64,000 bases of DNA from Elephas maximus indicus (lineage: Eukaryota > Chordata > Mammalia > Proboscidea > Elephantidae), in contig NC_064823.1 in the NCBI RefSeq assembly GCF_024166365.1, positions 20,640,924 to 20,704,923 on the forward strand, given 5' to 3'. The notes under the pieces were generated by a model. The model had not been told where the DNA came from, made no database searches, and worked only from the letters and a program-made list of their open reading frames with translations. Shown piece by piece: positions 46,001 to 57,945 of this stretch (positions are counted from its first letter, which is position 1; every line of letters begins with the position of its first letter). The position numbers and the translations under genes were made by a program.

Positions 46001-46578
46001 AAACTATGGCAGGCTGCACAAATGAACAGTATTATTCTAATTTTCTATTACTGCAAAATACCCATTGCAGAGTTCATCTTGGAAAAATGATGGTGCTTGG
46101 CACAAACCATGAAGAAGAGGGAGTGTTGCTAGGGAATGCCAGCAGGCTGCCTTCCAAAAGACCTCTTAGAGCCTCATTACCTTGGTAGATTTGCCTGGCT
46201 CCAAATCTGGCCCTTCAGCCTTTCCAGACCAAAACTTAGTTGTCTATTTCTAAGGGGTCCCATGATATTAAATAAGCTCAAGGGACTGATTTTAAAAATC
46301 AAACTCGGATTTATTAATTTACAATGAGAGGACCAGCCACTTAAGGCCTCCGGCCAGAACATTCTCTCTCCACTGATAGTCCTTTGGGGGAAGCCACACC
46401 GTATTCATTTGCTCAGTGAGCATGATTTCAGAGCAAGAAAAATTAGGCATCAGGAAGCTCCTCCCAAACTGTGTGATCTTGATTCACTGCTTCTTTCTGT
46501 AGATGAAATCCTCACCATGTCTCCTCTTTTCACACCAATCCAGCTGTCAACCCAATGAGAAAACACTGGAAGGCTCCA
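46001..46578. other. Gene-free stretch
   Basis: Three overlapping frames of 60-63 codons (46006-46362), no domain. No gene inferred. Confidence 0.5.
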
Positions 46579-46744
46579 AAATAAACCAAACCCGTTGCTG
46601 GCAAGTCGATTCCAACTCATAGAGACCTATAGGACAGAGCAGAACTGCCCCATAGAGTTTCCAAGGAGCACCTGGTGAATTTGAACTGCTGACCTTTTGG
46701 TTAACAGTGGTAGCTCTTAGCCACTATGCCACCAGGGTTTCCGT
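46579..46744 (-). mobile_element. AfroSINE with target-site duplication
   Basis: Minus-strand copy: tail 'ccaaacccgttgctggcaag', body 'gaactgccccatagagtttc', head end 'ccaccagggtttcc'. Flanks 'gaaggctcca' (46569-46578) and 'gaagcctcca' (46745-46754) match at 9 of 10. Confidence 0.96.
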
Positions 46745-47954
46745 GAAGCCTCCAGTTTCCAAGAAATAAATCTGAGCTTTTTAACCCTACAGAAATCTCA
46801 TGTACACATTACGATTGTCACAGAGGTCAGTGTCTCTGGCCCTTAATTAAAAAAAAATGTTTTATAAGTCCCACTTGGCCTCATTTCCAGTGTGTCCTGT
46901 CTGATCAGGTGCCTAAGGAAGGTCTCTCTCGCCTAAGGGTATGCTTGGCCCGAACGCCCAGAAGCTGTGCTGTTTTCCTTGCCTTCTCTCCCTCCATCTG
47001 ATAATTCTGAATGTTTAATTCGGGATGAATATTCTTCTGCTGCATTATCAATAGGGAAAAAGTAGAAGCCCTGAGACAGAGATACATGGGTAAAAAGGGA
47101 TTTTGATTGTACTCCCGAAGGTAAGTGCTGACTATCACAGCCACAATTAGATACGATTCAGAGACTTAGTTGTAGGATGCTCTGGAAGATTTCTGCATTC
47201 ATATTCGTGTATCCTCCTGGCCAGGCACTAAAACCATGTACGGCTCCTTGCATTGTGGACCTGTTTCATTTCTCATGACCATCACTTAGATGGGTAATGA
47301 CCATGACCATATTTAGCCTCTGCCTTTTTTTTTTTTTTTTTTCTGGTATTTCTATGCGTTTCCAGTTTAAGCAATCCTCACCCAATCTCAACCCCCAACT
47401 AATTGAGCAGACATGTCTTGAGTGTGTTAATATTTTCAGTCAAGAAACTCTCATGTACTCCTGGAGTCATTCTCTCTCTTATTTATTTATTTTAAGATCT
47501 GAATTGACCTAGCATGTAATGATTCTAAAAAAGGTCATTTTTATTTCTAAGTTCTTGGTGTTGCAACTCACAAATGACCATAAATACTGACAACACGTTT
47601 CATCTATCGTCACTGAATCTCATACATTCTATGTCCTTCAGGCTGATCACGTGTGAAATGGAAAACTGGGCATTTACTGAGATAATAAATGCAAAGCCCT
47701 GAGAATAGTACCTGAAAATAATGAAAGTGCATCAAAACCACATTTTTTACAAATGCAAAATGACCGAATGTCAAAATCAATATATATGGCTTGTGATTTT
47801 GGAGTTTTTCCTCTTCTTTGAATTTTTGAGGTGTTATAATTAGTATTTTACTTTGTATTCGTTTTCATAATACGTGAAGAGCACCCAAACAGGATTTTGC
47901 TCTCAAAAGATTCATGATCTAAAAAGATTCATGATCTAAAAAGTATTAAATAAC
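46745..47954. other. Gene-free stretch
   Basis: A T-run at 47325-47342, a perfect 17-bp tandem duplication at 47905-47938. No gene or confident repeat. Confidence 0.5.
47905..47938. repeat. 17-bp tandem duplication
   Basis: 'aaaagattcatgatcta' occurs twice, perfectly, in direct succession. Confidence 0.95.
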
Positions 47955-50945
47955 AATTTTTATTATTATGCTTTGGGTGAAAGTTTACACCTCAAGTTAT
48001 TTTCTCATACAAAAATTTATACACACATTGTTATGTGACCCTAGCTGCTATCCCTGTAATGACAGTACACTCACCCTTTCCACCCCAGATTTCCTGTCCA
48101 TTCAACCAGCTCCTATCCTTTTCTGCCTTCTCCTTTCCCCTCCAGACAGGAGTTGCCCATTTAGTATCATATATCTACTTGAACTAAGAAGCACACTCTT
48201 CACAAGTATCATTTTTATGTCTTATAGTCCAGTCTAATCTTTGAAGAGTTGGCTTTGAGAATGGGTTTAGTTCTGGTTTAACAGAGTCCAGGAGCCATCT
48301 CTTCTGGGGTTTCTCCAGTCTCAGCCAGACCGTTAAGTCTGGTCATTTATGTGAATTTGAGTTCTGCAACCCACTTTTCTCCTGCTCCTTCAGGGACTCT
48401 GTTGCGTTCCTTGTCAGGGCGGTCATTTGTGGTAGCCAGGCACCATCTAGTTCTAGTCCAGGCTGATGGAGTCTATGGTTTGTGTGGCCCTTTTTTTCTC
48501 TTGGGCTAATATTTTCCTTGTATTTTTGATGTTCTTCATTCTCCTTTGCTACAGGTGGGTTGGGACCAATTGATGCATCTTAGATGGCTGCATGCTAGTT
48601 TTTAAGACCCCAGACTCCACTCACCAAAGTCAGATGTAGAATATTTTCTTAATAAACTTTGTTATGCCAATTGACCTAGATATTCCCCGAAACCATGTTC
48701 TCCAGACCCCTGCCCCTGCTTCTCTGTCCCTTGAAGTGTTTGGTTGTATTCAAGAAACTTCTTAACTTTTGGTTCAGTCCAGTTGTGCTGACTTTCCCTG
48801 TATTGTGTGTTGTCCTTTCCTTCACCTAAGATAATTCTTGTCAGAAAACCTGGCGGCATTGTGGCTAAGTGCTATGGCTGCTAACCAAAAGGTCGGCATT
48901 TCAAATCCACTAGGGGTTCCATGGAAACTGTACGAGGCCAGTTCAACTCATACGGGTGCTATGAGTTGGAGTTGACTGGATTGCAATGTGTTTGTTTTTG
49001 TTTTTTTTAATCTAGTTAATGAATTCTCCTGTCTCCCTCTCCACCCTTGTAACAATCAAAGAATGTTTTATTCTGTGTTTAAACCTTTTCTTAAGTTCTT
49101 ATAATAGTAGTCCCATACAATATTTGTCATTTTGCAACTGAATCATTTTACTCAGCATAATGCATTGCAGATTCATCATTGTTCTTTATTGTTGCGTACT
49201 ATTCCATTGTGTTAATATACCATAATTGTTTATCCATTCATCCACTGATGGGCATCTAGGTTGTTTCATCTTTTTCTATCGTGAACAATGCCACAATGAA
49301 CACAAGTGTAAATATGTTTATTTGTGTTACTCCTCTTATTTCTCTATGATATATTCCAAGGAGTGGGATTGCTGGATTGTAGGGTATTTCTATTTCCAGC
49401 TTTGTAAGGAAGCACCAAATCTGTTTCCAAATTGATTGTACCATTTTACATTCCCACCAGCATTGTATAAGTGTTCCAGTCTCTCCACAACCTCTCCAGC
49501 ATTTATTATTTTGTGTTTTATGGATTAATGCTAGCCTTGTTGGGGTGAGATCATATCTCATTGTATTTTTGATTTGCATTTCTCTAATAGTTAATGATTG
49601 TGAGCATTTCCTCATGTATCTGTTAGCCTACTGAATGTCTTCTTTGGTGAAGTGCCTGTTCATTTACTCTGCCCGTTTTAATTGGGTTATTTGCCTTTTT
49701 GTTGTTGAAGTTTTGCAATATGTTGTAGATTTTAGAGATTAGATCCTGATCAAATATGTCATAGTCAAAAACTTTTTTCCCAATGTGTAGGTTGTCTTTT
49801 TACTCTTTTGGTGAAGTCTTTGGATGAGCATAGGTGTTTGATTTTTAGAAGCTCCCAGTTACCTAATTTCTTTTCTGGTGTTTGTGCATTGTTAGTTATG
49901 TTTTGTATTCTGTTTATGTCATGTATTAGGGCTCCTAGTGTTGTCCCTAGTTTTTCTTCCATGATCTTTATTGTTTTAGATTTTATATTTAGGTCTTTGA
50001 TTCATTTTGGGTTAGTTTTTGTGCATGGTTTGAGTTGTGGGTCTTGTTACGTTTTTTTGCAGATGGATATCCAGTTATGCCAGCACCATTTGTTAGAGAC
50101 TGTCTTTTCCCCCATTTAATGGGCTTTGGGCCTTTGTCAAATATCAACTGCTCATAGGTGGATGAATTTACGTCAGAATTCTCAATTCTGTTCTGTCGTT
50201 ATACCAGTACCAGGCTGTTTTGACTACCATGGCAGTATAATAGGTTCTCAAATCAGGCAGTGTGAGGCTTCCCACTTTGTTCTCCTTTTTCAGTAATGCT
50301 TTACTTATCCAGGGCCTCTTCCTTTTCCATAAGAAGTTGGTGATTTGTTTCTACATTTCATTAAAAATGTTGTTGGAATTTGGATCAAGATTGCAATGTA
50401 TCTGTAGATGACTTTGGGTAGAATTCACATTTTCACAGTATTGAGTCTTTTTATCCATGAGCAAGGTATATTTTTCTACTTATGTAGGTCTCTTGGTTTC
50501 TTGCAGTAGTGTCTTATAATTTTGTTTGTATAAGTCTCTTACATTTCTGGTTAGATTTATTAATGTATTTTATCTTCTTGGGGCTATTGTAAATGGTATC
50601 AATTTGGTGATTTTCTCTTTAAAGTTCTCTCTATTGGTGTAGAGGAATCCAGCTGATTTTTGTATGTTTATCTTGTATCCTGATTAGTTCCAGTTCCAGT
50701 AGTTTTCTTGTGGATTCCTTTGGGATTTCTTTGTATAAGATCATATCATTTGAAAATAGGGATATTTTTACTTCTTCCTTACCAATTTGGATGACCTTTA
50801 TTTCTTTTTCTTGCTTAATTACTCTGACTAGGACTTCCAGCACAATATTGAATTAGAGTGGTGATAAAAGACACACTTGTCTGGTTCCCATTCTCAAGGG
50901 AAATGCTTTCGGACTCTCTCTATTTAGGATGATGTTGGCTGTTGG
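47955..50945 (-). mobile_element. L1 LINE, 3' UTR through ORF2 C-terminal region
   Basis: 3 kb on the minus strand. The 3' UTR (47955-49010) is interrupted by a SINE (48844-49009). ORF2 follows: the frame 49256-49615 is the Cys-rich C-terminal region ('[20 protein letters not shown]'), and 49765-49962 is the segment before it. Positions 50000-50945 are further ORF2 sequence, including the fragment at 50631-50843. It ends where the RTE begins. No intact ORF. It is better preserved than the 0-0.45 kb L1. Confidence 0.93.
48844..49009 (+). mobile_element. AfroSINE inside L1 3' UTR
   Basis: Head 'gaaaacctggcggcattgtg', 'ggtcggcatttcaaatccac', body 'gttccatggaaactg', tail 'gagttgactggattgcaatg' and a (TTTG)n end. 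Confidence 0.94.
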
Positions 50946-50953
50946 CTTTGTAT

Positions 50954-52968
50954 GTTGTTGTGGTTGTTGTTAGGTGCCATCCAGTTGGTTCCAATTCATA
51001 CCAACTCTGTGCTCAACAGAACAAACCACTGCCTGGTCATGTGTCATCCTTAAAATTGTTGCTATGCTTGAGCCCATTGTTGCAACCACCATGTCAATTC
51101 ATTTAATTGAGGGTCTTTCTCTTTTTCACTGACCCTCTCTCTACTTTACCAAGTGTGATATCCTTCTCCATGGACTGATCCCTCCTGAAAACATGTCCAA
51201 AGTATGTGAGACATAGTTTCCCCATTCTTGCTTGTAAGGAGCACTCGCTTTGTACTCCTCCCAAGACAAATTTGTTCGTTCCTTTGGCAGTCCATGGTAT
51301 ATTCAATATTCTTCGCCAACACCACAATTCAAAGGCATCAATTCTTCGGTCTTCCTTATTCATTGTCCAGCTTTCACATGCATACGAGCTGATTGAAAAC
51401 ACCATGGCTTGAGTCAAGCGCACCTTAGTCCTCAAGGTGACATCTTTGCTTCTCAACACTTTAAAGAGGTCTTTTGCAGTAGATTTGCCCAATTGCAATG
51501 TGTCTTTTGGTTTCTTGACTGCTGCTTCCATGGCTGTTGATTGCAGATCCAAGTAAAATGAAATCCTTGACAACCTCAATCTTTTCTCCATTTATCATGA
51601 TGTTGCTTATTGGTCCACTATGAGGATTTTTGTTTTCTTTATGTTGAGGTGTAATCCATACTGAAGGCTGTGGTCTTCGATCTTCATCAGTAAGTGCTTA
51701 GAGTCCTCTTCATTTTCAGGAACCAAGGCTGTGTCATCTGCATAATGCAGGTTGTTAATGAGTCTTCCTCCAATCCTGATGCCCTGTTCTTCTTCATATA
51801 GTCCAGGTTCTCCAATTATCTGCTCAGCGAACAGATTGAATAGGTATACCAAAAGGATACAACTCTGACACACACCTTTCCTGAATTTAAACCATGCAGT
51901 ATCCCTTTGTTCTGTTATACAGATTCTTCATGAGCACAATTAAGTGCTGTGGAATTCCCATTCTCTGGAATGTTATCTATAATTTGTTATGACCCACACA
52001 GTCAAATGCCTTAGCATAGTCAACCAAACAAGGGTAAACATACTTCTGGTATTCTCTGCTTTCAGCAAGGATCCATCTGACAGCAGTAATGATATCCCTG
52101 GTTCTAGATGCTCTTCTAATTTTGGCTTGAATTTCTGGCAGTTTCATGTAGATATACTGCTGCAACTGCTTTTCAATGATCTTTAGAAAAATTTTACTTG
52201 CATGTAATATTAATGGTATTGTTTGATAATTTCTGCACTTTTCTTGGGAATAGGCACAAATATAAGGTCTCTTCCAGTCTATTGGCCAGATAGCTGTCCT
52301 CCAAATTTCTTGGCATAGACGAGTGAGTACTTCCAGTGCTGGATCAGTTTGTTGAAACATCTCAATTGGTATTCAGTCAATTCCTGGAGCCTTGTTTTTC
52401 ACCAATGCCTTCAGAGCAGCCTGCACTTCTTCACTCAATACCATTGATTCCTGCTCATATGTTATGTCTTGAAAGGGTTGAATGTCAACCAGTTCTTTTT
52501 GGTATAGTGACTCTGTATTTATTCCATCTTCTTTTGATGCTTCCTGAGTGATTTAATATTTTCCCCATAGAAATCTTCAATATTGCATCTCAAGGCTTGA
52601 ATTTTTTCTTACATTCTTTCAGCTGACCATGTTCTTCTCTTTTTGTTTTCCATCTCCAGGTCTTTGCACATGTCATTATAATACTTTGCTTTGTCTTCCC
52701 TAGCCACCCTTTGAAATCTTCTGTTCAGCCCTTTAACTTCATCATTTTTTCCTCTTGCTTTAGCTACTCAATATTTCAGAGTCTCTTCTAACATCCATTT
52801 AGGTCTTTTCATTCTCTCGTATCTTTTTAATGACTTCTTGCTTTCTTCATGTTTGATGTCATTCCACAACTCCTCTGAGCTTCAGTCATTAGTGTTCAGA
52901 TCATCAAATCTATTCTTGAGATGGTCTTTAAATTCAGGTGGAATATATCAAGGTCATACTTTATACTT
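50954..52968 (-). mobile_element. RTE LINE, 2 kb, 5'-truncated
   Basis: Tail at left (reverse of 'ggcacctaacaacaacc'). Minus-strand frames 51103-51591 (C-terminal region, 162 codons), 51607-51873 (with YADD and 'TALVPENEED') and 51977-52360 (fingers/palm with motif A 'LVDYAKAFD'). Three frames separated by shifts. The right part to 52968 is the region upstream of the RT, matching about 34.4-34.9 kb. It directly abuts the L1. Confidence 0.95.
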
Positions 52969-54284
52969 AAAATGACTGGTTGAATTTCAACATTCAAAAC
53001 ACATAACAAGACTGTCACCTCAAATTACATCAAGAATGTTTTCCAGGATTTGGAAATATATATTCAATTATTAACAATAAATCCAAATAACATAATAAAA
53101 CACTAATATTGCCAAAGCTGATTTTAGATATAATAACCATTCCAATTGTCATTGATCATGGCCAAGTTCAGAAAGGTCATGAATGACTCTGAGGTAGGCC
53201 CTATGTATTTGGGTCTTCCAAGGGCCAATGCCAGTGATGGAGCCAAATGACAGGTTTTTTTGCTAATTCCCCCCCCTTTTTTTTTTTAATACTTTTCTTC
53301 ATAAAACCAAACTTTAAAAATTCCCTTTTAGACTATTCAAAGGAGCTACCTTAATTATCAATCTTGTATATGAGTTTGTGTACATTTGTAATCTAATTTT
53401 CCAACAATACTTAGAAATTAAGCAATAAACATACATTTCAAGGAACAACAATTTTTCTTTTTGTTTTAATTCAGAATTCAAAAGAAGCAAACTTGCTCAA
53501 ATCAGACACACACACACAAAAATTTCAAGATTTGGAAGTGTTTTAAAATGCTATTACTTATAAAGAAACCAAAACATTTCAGGAAAGACTATTCACAAAT
53601 AATTTGGTGTATAATTTCAGTTGACACATATTCGATGTCTAAATCTAAGGAAATCATTTTACTGTCTTAATATTTAATCATGAAAGTATTTTTCCTAAGT
53701 CTTGATTCTTTTATTTGGAAACAATATCACTGTTAAGATAATTTGATAAATGTTGTATAAGCAGTTTTTTAAAAGGAGTCTTCTGTTGTTATAAAAACTG
53801 GCAGACACTAAACAGACAAAGTCTCAGAATAATTGAAATGGACAAGAGCAGTAAGAATTTAGGCTCCCAGTAGGCAAACCACCTGTACAAACAACACTTC
53901 TAACTTCAATTTGAGTTGCTGGCTTCTGAACACTCAATTATTTTGGGCATTCAATGGATTTCACTAATGGAAGAAATGTATACTGGCCTGAATTACAAAG
54001 GTGTTTATTATCATTCAAGATGAGGCTTTAATAAGTATCGTGATTGTTATGTTGATGACAAATGCATTTGGCCATCACAACTATAAACATTGCATACAAT
54101 ATATTATTAATGTGTTTTTATTCAGAACGTTTTAATGCTACTTTGCCTTGAATTCATCAAAGTCTGACATTTTCAGAGGCAGAATATAAAAGGACAGAAA
54201 ATTACCATCCAGATGTTTCCACAGTCCAAGGTCATCACTGTGTTACCATCCAAACAGTGTCTGTTCTGTATTCCTAAGAAATTA
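52969..54284. other. Gene-free AT-rich stretch
   Basis: No gene or recognised repeat. A short (AC)n patch at 53507-53517. Confidence 0.5.
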
Positions 54285-54492
54285 GTTTGGGTTAAACCAC
54301 TGCCATTGAGTTGATTTTGACTCATAGCCACCGTATAAGGTAGAGTAGAATTGCCCCATAGTGTTTTCAAGACTGTAAATCTTTACTGAAGCAGGCTGCC
54401 ACATCTTTCCCCAGGGATCAACTGGTGCATTCGAACCACTGACCTTTTGGTTAGCAGCTAAGTGCTTTAACCACTGTACCACCATAGCTCCT
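54285..54492 (-). mobile_element. AfroSINE (third body type)
   Basis: 'gccattgagttgattttgac', 'gactgtaaatctttactgaa', 'gcattcgaaccactgacctt', head side 'gtaccaccatagctcctt'. Confidence 0.95.
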
Positions 54493-54639
54493 TTTGTTTG
54501 TGTTGGAGCAGGTAAAATACTTGTATAATGTTATCTTTCGGGATTAACATGAGTTGCATTGCCTATCATTTCAATATATTGAGTTAAAGTCCCTGGCTCA
54601 TTTTTAAAGAGATAATAAGATTTTGTTTTGTTTAGAGGA
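54493..54639. other. Gene-free gap before L1M
   Basis: Not recognised. Confidence 0.4.
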
Positions 54640-54886
54640 GTACAGAATTATTTATTTTTTAAAACTTCAGAACAGTTTTTGATTTAATAAAAACTTATGA
54701 AGATAGTACGGAGAATTCTCATATACTCTGAACCCATTTTTCCCTATTATTGACATCTTATATTAGTATGGCATTTTTTTTTACAACTAAGGAGCCAATA
54801 TTGATTTATTATTATTATTAGTCCATAGCTTAGATTTCCTTAATTTTTAGGATTCCTTAATTTTTATCCTACGTCCTTTTTTCTCT

Positions 54887-54922
54887 TCCAGGATCCCTTC
54901 CAGAATCCCATCCAGGATCCCA
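54887..54922. repeat. Three 12-bp tandem units in L1M
   Basis: 'tccaggatccct', 'tccagaatccca' and 'tccaggatccca' follow each other directly (1-2 differences). Confidence 0.9.
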
Positions 54923-55673
54923 CATTCCCTTCAGTCATCCTGTCTCCTTAGGCTCCTAATGGCTTTAACAGTTTCTTCAACTTTGCTTATTTTTGATGAT
55001 CTTGAGGTTTTTGAGGGATACTGGTCAGGTATTTTGAAGAATATCGCTTAAATGCAATCCGTCTGGTATTTTTCTCATGATTAGATTTGGGTTATTGGTG
55101 TTGAAGAGGAAGACCACAGGGACGAAATACCATTCTCATCATATCAGGTCAATGGTACATACTATCAAATGACTTATCAATGTTGATTTTGACCATCATC
55201 ATCTAAGGCAGTATTTTTTATATTTCTCTACTGTAAAGATACTCCTTTTCCTCCCTTCCTGCACTTTACTCTTTGGAAAAAAGTTGCATTGAACAATCCA
55301 CACTTAATAAGTGGGGAGTTACGCTCCATCTCCTGGAAAGTATAATGTCTACACAAATTATTTAGCATTCTTCTGCAAGGAGTATTTTTCTCTTCTTCCA
55401 TATATATTTATGTTTTTAATCATTTATTTATATTTGGCTTGTAATTACTACTTTATTCATTTTATTGCTTGAATTTCTTCAGCATTCCCCATTGGACACT
55501 CTTTCATTTGGCTCCAGTATTGTCTTGATGTACCTCATCTTGTATGAGTGTGTGTTGAGCACTTTCTTCCTTTCTGGCACTAAAAGATCCATCTTATATA
55601 CTTCTTGCCCCGGTCCTAGAGTCAGTCATTTCTCCAAGGAGCCCTGATTCCCTTTATTAAACAATGGTATTAG

Positions 55674-55825
55674 AAACAAAGATTTTGGTGATAGGTGTGA
55701 TCATTGCAGCAAGGATATTGTTGCTTCTAGGCCTCTTCAGCTGACAGAAAAACAAAGATTTTGGTGATAGGTGTGATCATTGCAGCAAGGATATTGTTGC
55801 TTCTAGGCCTCTTCAGCTGACAGAG
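55674..55825. repeat. Perfect 76-bp tandem duplication in L1M
   Basis: Positions 55674-55747 and 55750-55823 are identical over all 74 bases (starting 'aaacaaagattttggtgat', ending 'cttcagctgacag'). Period 76 bp. Sequence belongs to the L1M 3' UTR, normally single-copy here. Confidence 0.98.
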
Positions 55826-55847
55826 CAAAGAAATATATGTGTATATA

Positions 55848-56010
55848 TTAACCCAAAAGTTTGGATGTTACAGTCCATCCAGAGGTACCTCAGAAAAAAG
55901 TCTTGACAATCTGTTTCCAAAAAATCAGTCACTGAAAACCCTTTGGAACACAATTCTACTCTGGCACACGTGGGATCACCATGAGTCAGAATAGACTTGA
56001 TGGCAACTGA
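55848..56010 (+). mobile_element. AfroSINE, longer subfamily, 5'-truncated
   Basis: It starts at 'ttaacccaaaagtttgg' and lacks the tRNA-like head start; 'gaggtacctcagaaaaaagt', 'atgagtcagaatagacttga' tail. Flanked by short 'tatatta' similarity. Confidence 0.88.
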
Positions 56011-56714
56011 TTTATATTAATGCCTGTACGTACATATATCTACAATATTTCTACTTGTAACCATCTGTGACTATACTAAACTAAAGTGTAAGTTTATACT
56101 GACATGTACAAGTCTAGTCCATTACCAAATGGATCATTCTAATCTCCTTCCCTCGCTTATCTGCAAAATCCCTAACAATGAGAACCCTGAATCTCATCAT
56201 CCTTCATCCATTTATTATTGTTCAATTTCATTACACATGTATAGTGATTTCAGAATTGTTAACCTGTAAAAACACAGGAAAGAAGCTTATCAACTATAGT
56301 GGTTAAGTATATTTCCTTTTGACTTCTGTGTCATAAACTTCACTCATTTCCAAAGTTATCTAGGTCAGCAACACTCTTGAAGTTGTCTTATATGTAAGAT
56401 TATCACATTCTGTTTTATATCCTGGGATAACCAAACTCCTGAGTGTGCATATGTGTGTGTTTAATATTATACCTTAAAATTCTATGGATTTTAAAAAATT
56501 TATAGTATCACATATTCACCATTATTGTATCATACAGAATAATTACACTGCACGAAAAAAAATCTTCTGTGCTTCATTTATTCAACTTTCTACTCCTTCT
56601 AAACTCTTGGCAACTACTGATCTTTTTACCATTCCTATAGTTTTGCCTTTACCTGAATGTCATGTACTTAGCTCATACAGTACACACGTTTGTTAGACTG
56701 GCTTCTTTAACTTA

Positions 56715-56906
56715 AGGAGCTCTGGTGGCCAGGGTTAAAGCCATTGACTGCTATCCAAAAGATCAGTAGTTGGACACCACCAGCTGCTATTAGGGAGAAA
56801 GAAGCCTGCTTCCAAAGAGATTTAGAGTGTTGGAAGCCATATGGGGTAGCTATGAGTCGAAATCAACTAGATGGCAGTGAGTTTGTTTTGTTTTGTTCTG
56901 TTTTTC
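56715..56906 (+). mobile_element. AfroSINE in L1M
   Basis: Head 'aggagctctggtggccaggg', 'aaaagatcagtagttgg', 'gtcgaaatcaactagatggc' and (GTTTT)n end. First of a back-to-back pair; see findings. Confidence 0.92.
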
Positions 56907-57101
56907 ATTTAAAAACCCAAAAAACAGGCCGGCTGCTTTTGAACTGATTCTAACTTATAGTGACCCTACAGGTTTGCAAGGCTGTAAATCTTTACAGAAG
57001 CAGACGGCCACATCTTTCTCCCATGGAGTGGCTGGTGGGTTCAAACCACCCACTTTTTGTTTAGCAGCCAAGTGCTTTAACCACGGTACCACCAGGTCTC
57101 C
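56907..57101 (-). mobile_element. AfroSINE (third body type), opposite strand
   Basis: 'gcttttgaactgattctaac', 'gctgtaaatctttacagaag', 'gtgggttcaaaccacccac', head side 'taccaccaggtctcc'. It abuts the plus-strand SINE. The pair together is flanked by 'ttctttaactta' (56703-56714) and 'ttctttcactta' (57102-57113). Confidence 0.95.
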
Positions 57102-57482
57102 TTCTTTCACTTAGCAATATGCTTTTAAGATTTGCCCATTTCTTTCCAAGGCTTAAATAGCCCGTTTTTTCTTTTTATTGCTGAATAATATTTCATTATA
57201 AGGGTGTGCCAGAGTTTGTTTATCCATCCATCTATTGGAGGACATCTTCATTGCTTCAAATTTTCAGCAATTACAAATAAAACATGCAAGCTTTTGGATT
57301 AAAATACTTTCTTTACGTAAACACCTTGGAACAGCATTGATGGATCCTGTAATAAAACTGTGTTTAGCTTTGTAAGAAACTACCTGTCTTCCAAAGTGGC
57401 CGTATATTTTGCATTACCATCAGCAATGCGGGAGAGTTCCTGTGACTTTACATTCTTGCCCACAATTGGTATTATCAGGGTT

Positions 57483-57503
57483 TGTGTGTGTGTGTGTGTG
57501 TGT
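57483..57503. repeat. (GT)n microsatellite
   Basis: A pure GT tract of about 10 units inside the L1M. Confidence 0.93.
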
Positions 57504-57945
57504 ATTTTATCCCTTCTAATATATATTTTTTAATATATATGGGATGATACTTCATTGTTGTTTTAATTTGCAATTATCTGATGACAAATGGTGTTGAACA
57601 TCTTTTCAGATGTTTATTTGCCATCTGTATGCATTTCTTGGTGAGGTGTCTGTTCAGATCTTTTGCCTATTTTTATTTTTTCTTATTGTGGAGTTTTAAG
57701 AGTCTTTTGTATACTTGGATACAAGTCCTTTAACAGATATATGCTTTTCAAATATTTTCTCCCAGTCTGTGGTTTGTCTTTTCAATCTAGCTGTGTCTTT
57801 TCAGAGTAGGAACTTTAATTTTATTAAAGTTCAAGGAATCAATTTTTTTTTTTCTGGATTGTACTTGGGTATTATATCTAAAACCTCATCACCAGGAAAA
57901 TATTGTTTTAACAGTTACTTACCCATCTTTGAATATTAGGTGCTT

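Larger units (their letters stand above)
54640..57945 (-). mobile_element. Old L1M LINE 3' region, 3 SINEs inserted
   Basis: A 3.3-kb reverse copy of the L1M/L1MC-type 3' end: 'tttccctattattgacatct', 'gatactggtcaggtattttg', 'gtggggagttacgctccatc', 'tttcactcagc'-like 'ttagcaatatgcttttaag', 'gaataatatttcattataag', 'aagtcctttaacagatatat', 'tctcccagtctgtggtttgt'. Interrupted by SINEs at 55848, 56715 and 56907. Contains short tandem repeats and a perfect 76-bp duplication. Confidence 0.9.

Noticed and set aside
49256-49615. 119-codon frame as a gene
   Set aside because: Clear C-terminal part of L1 ORF2 in a truncated element.
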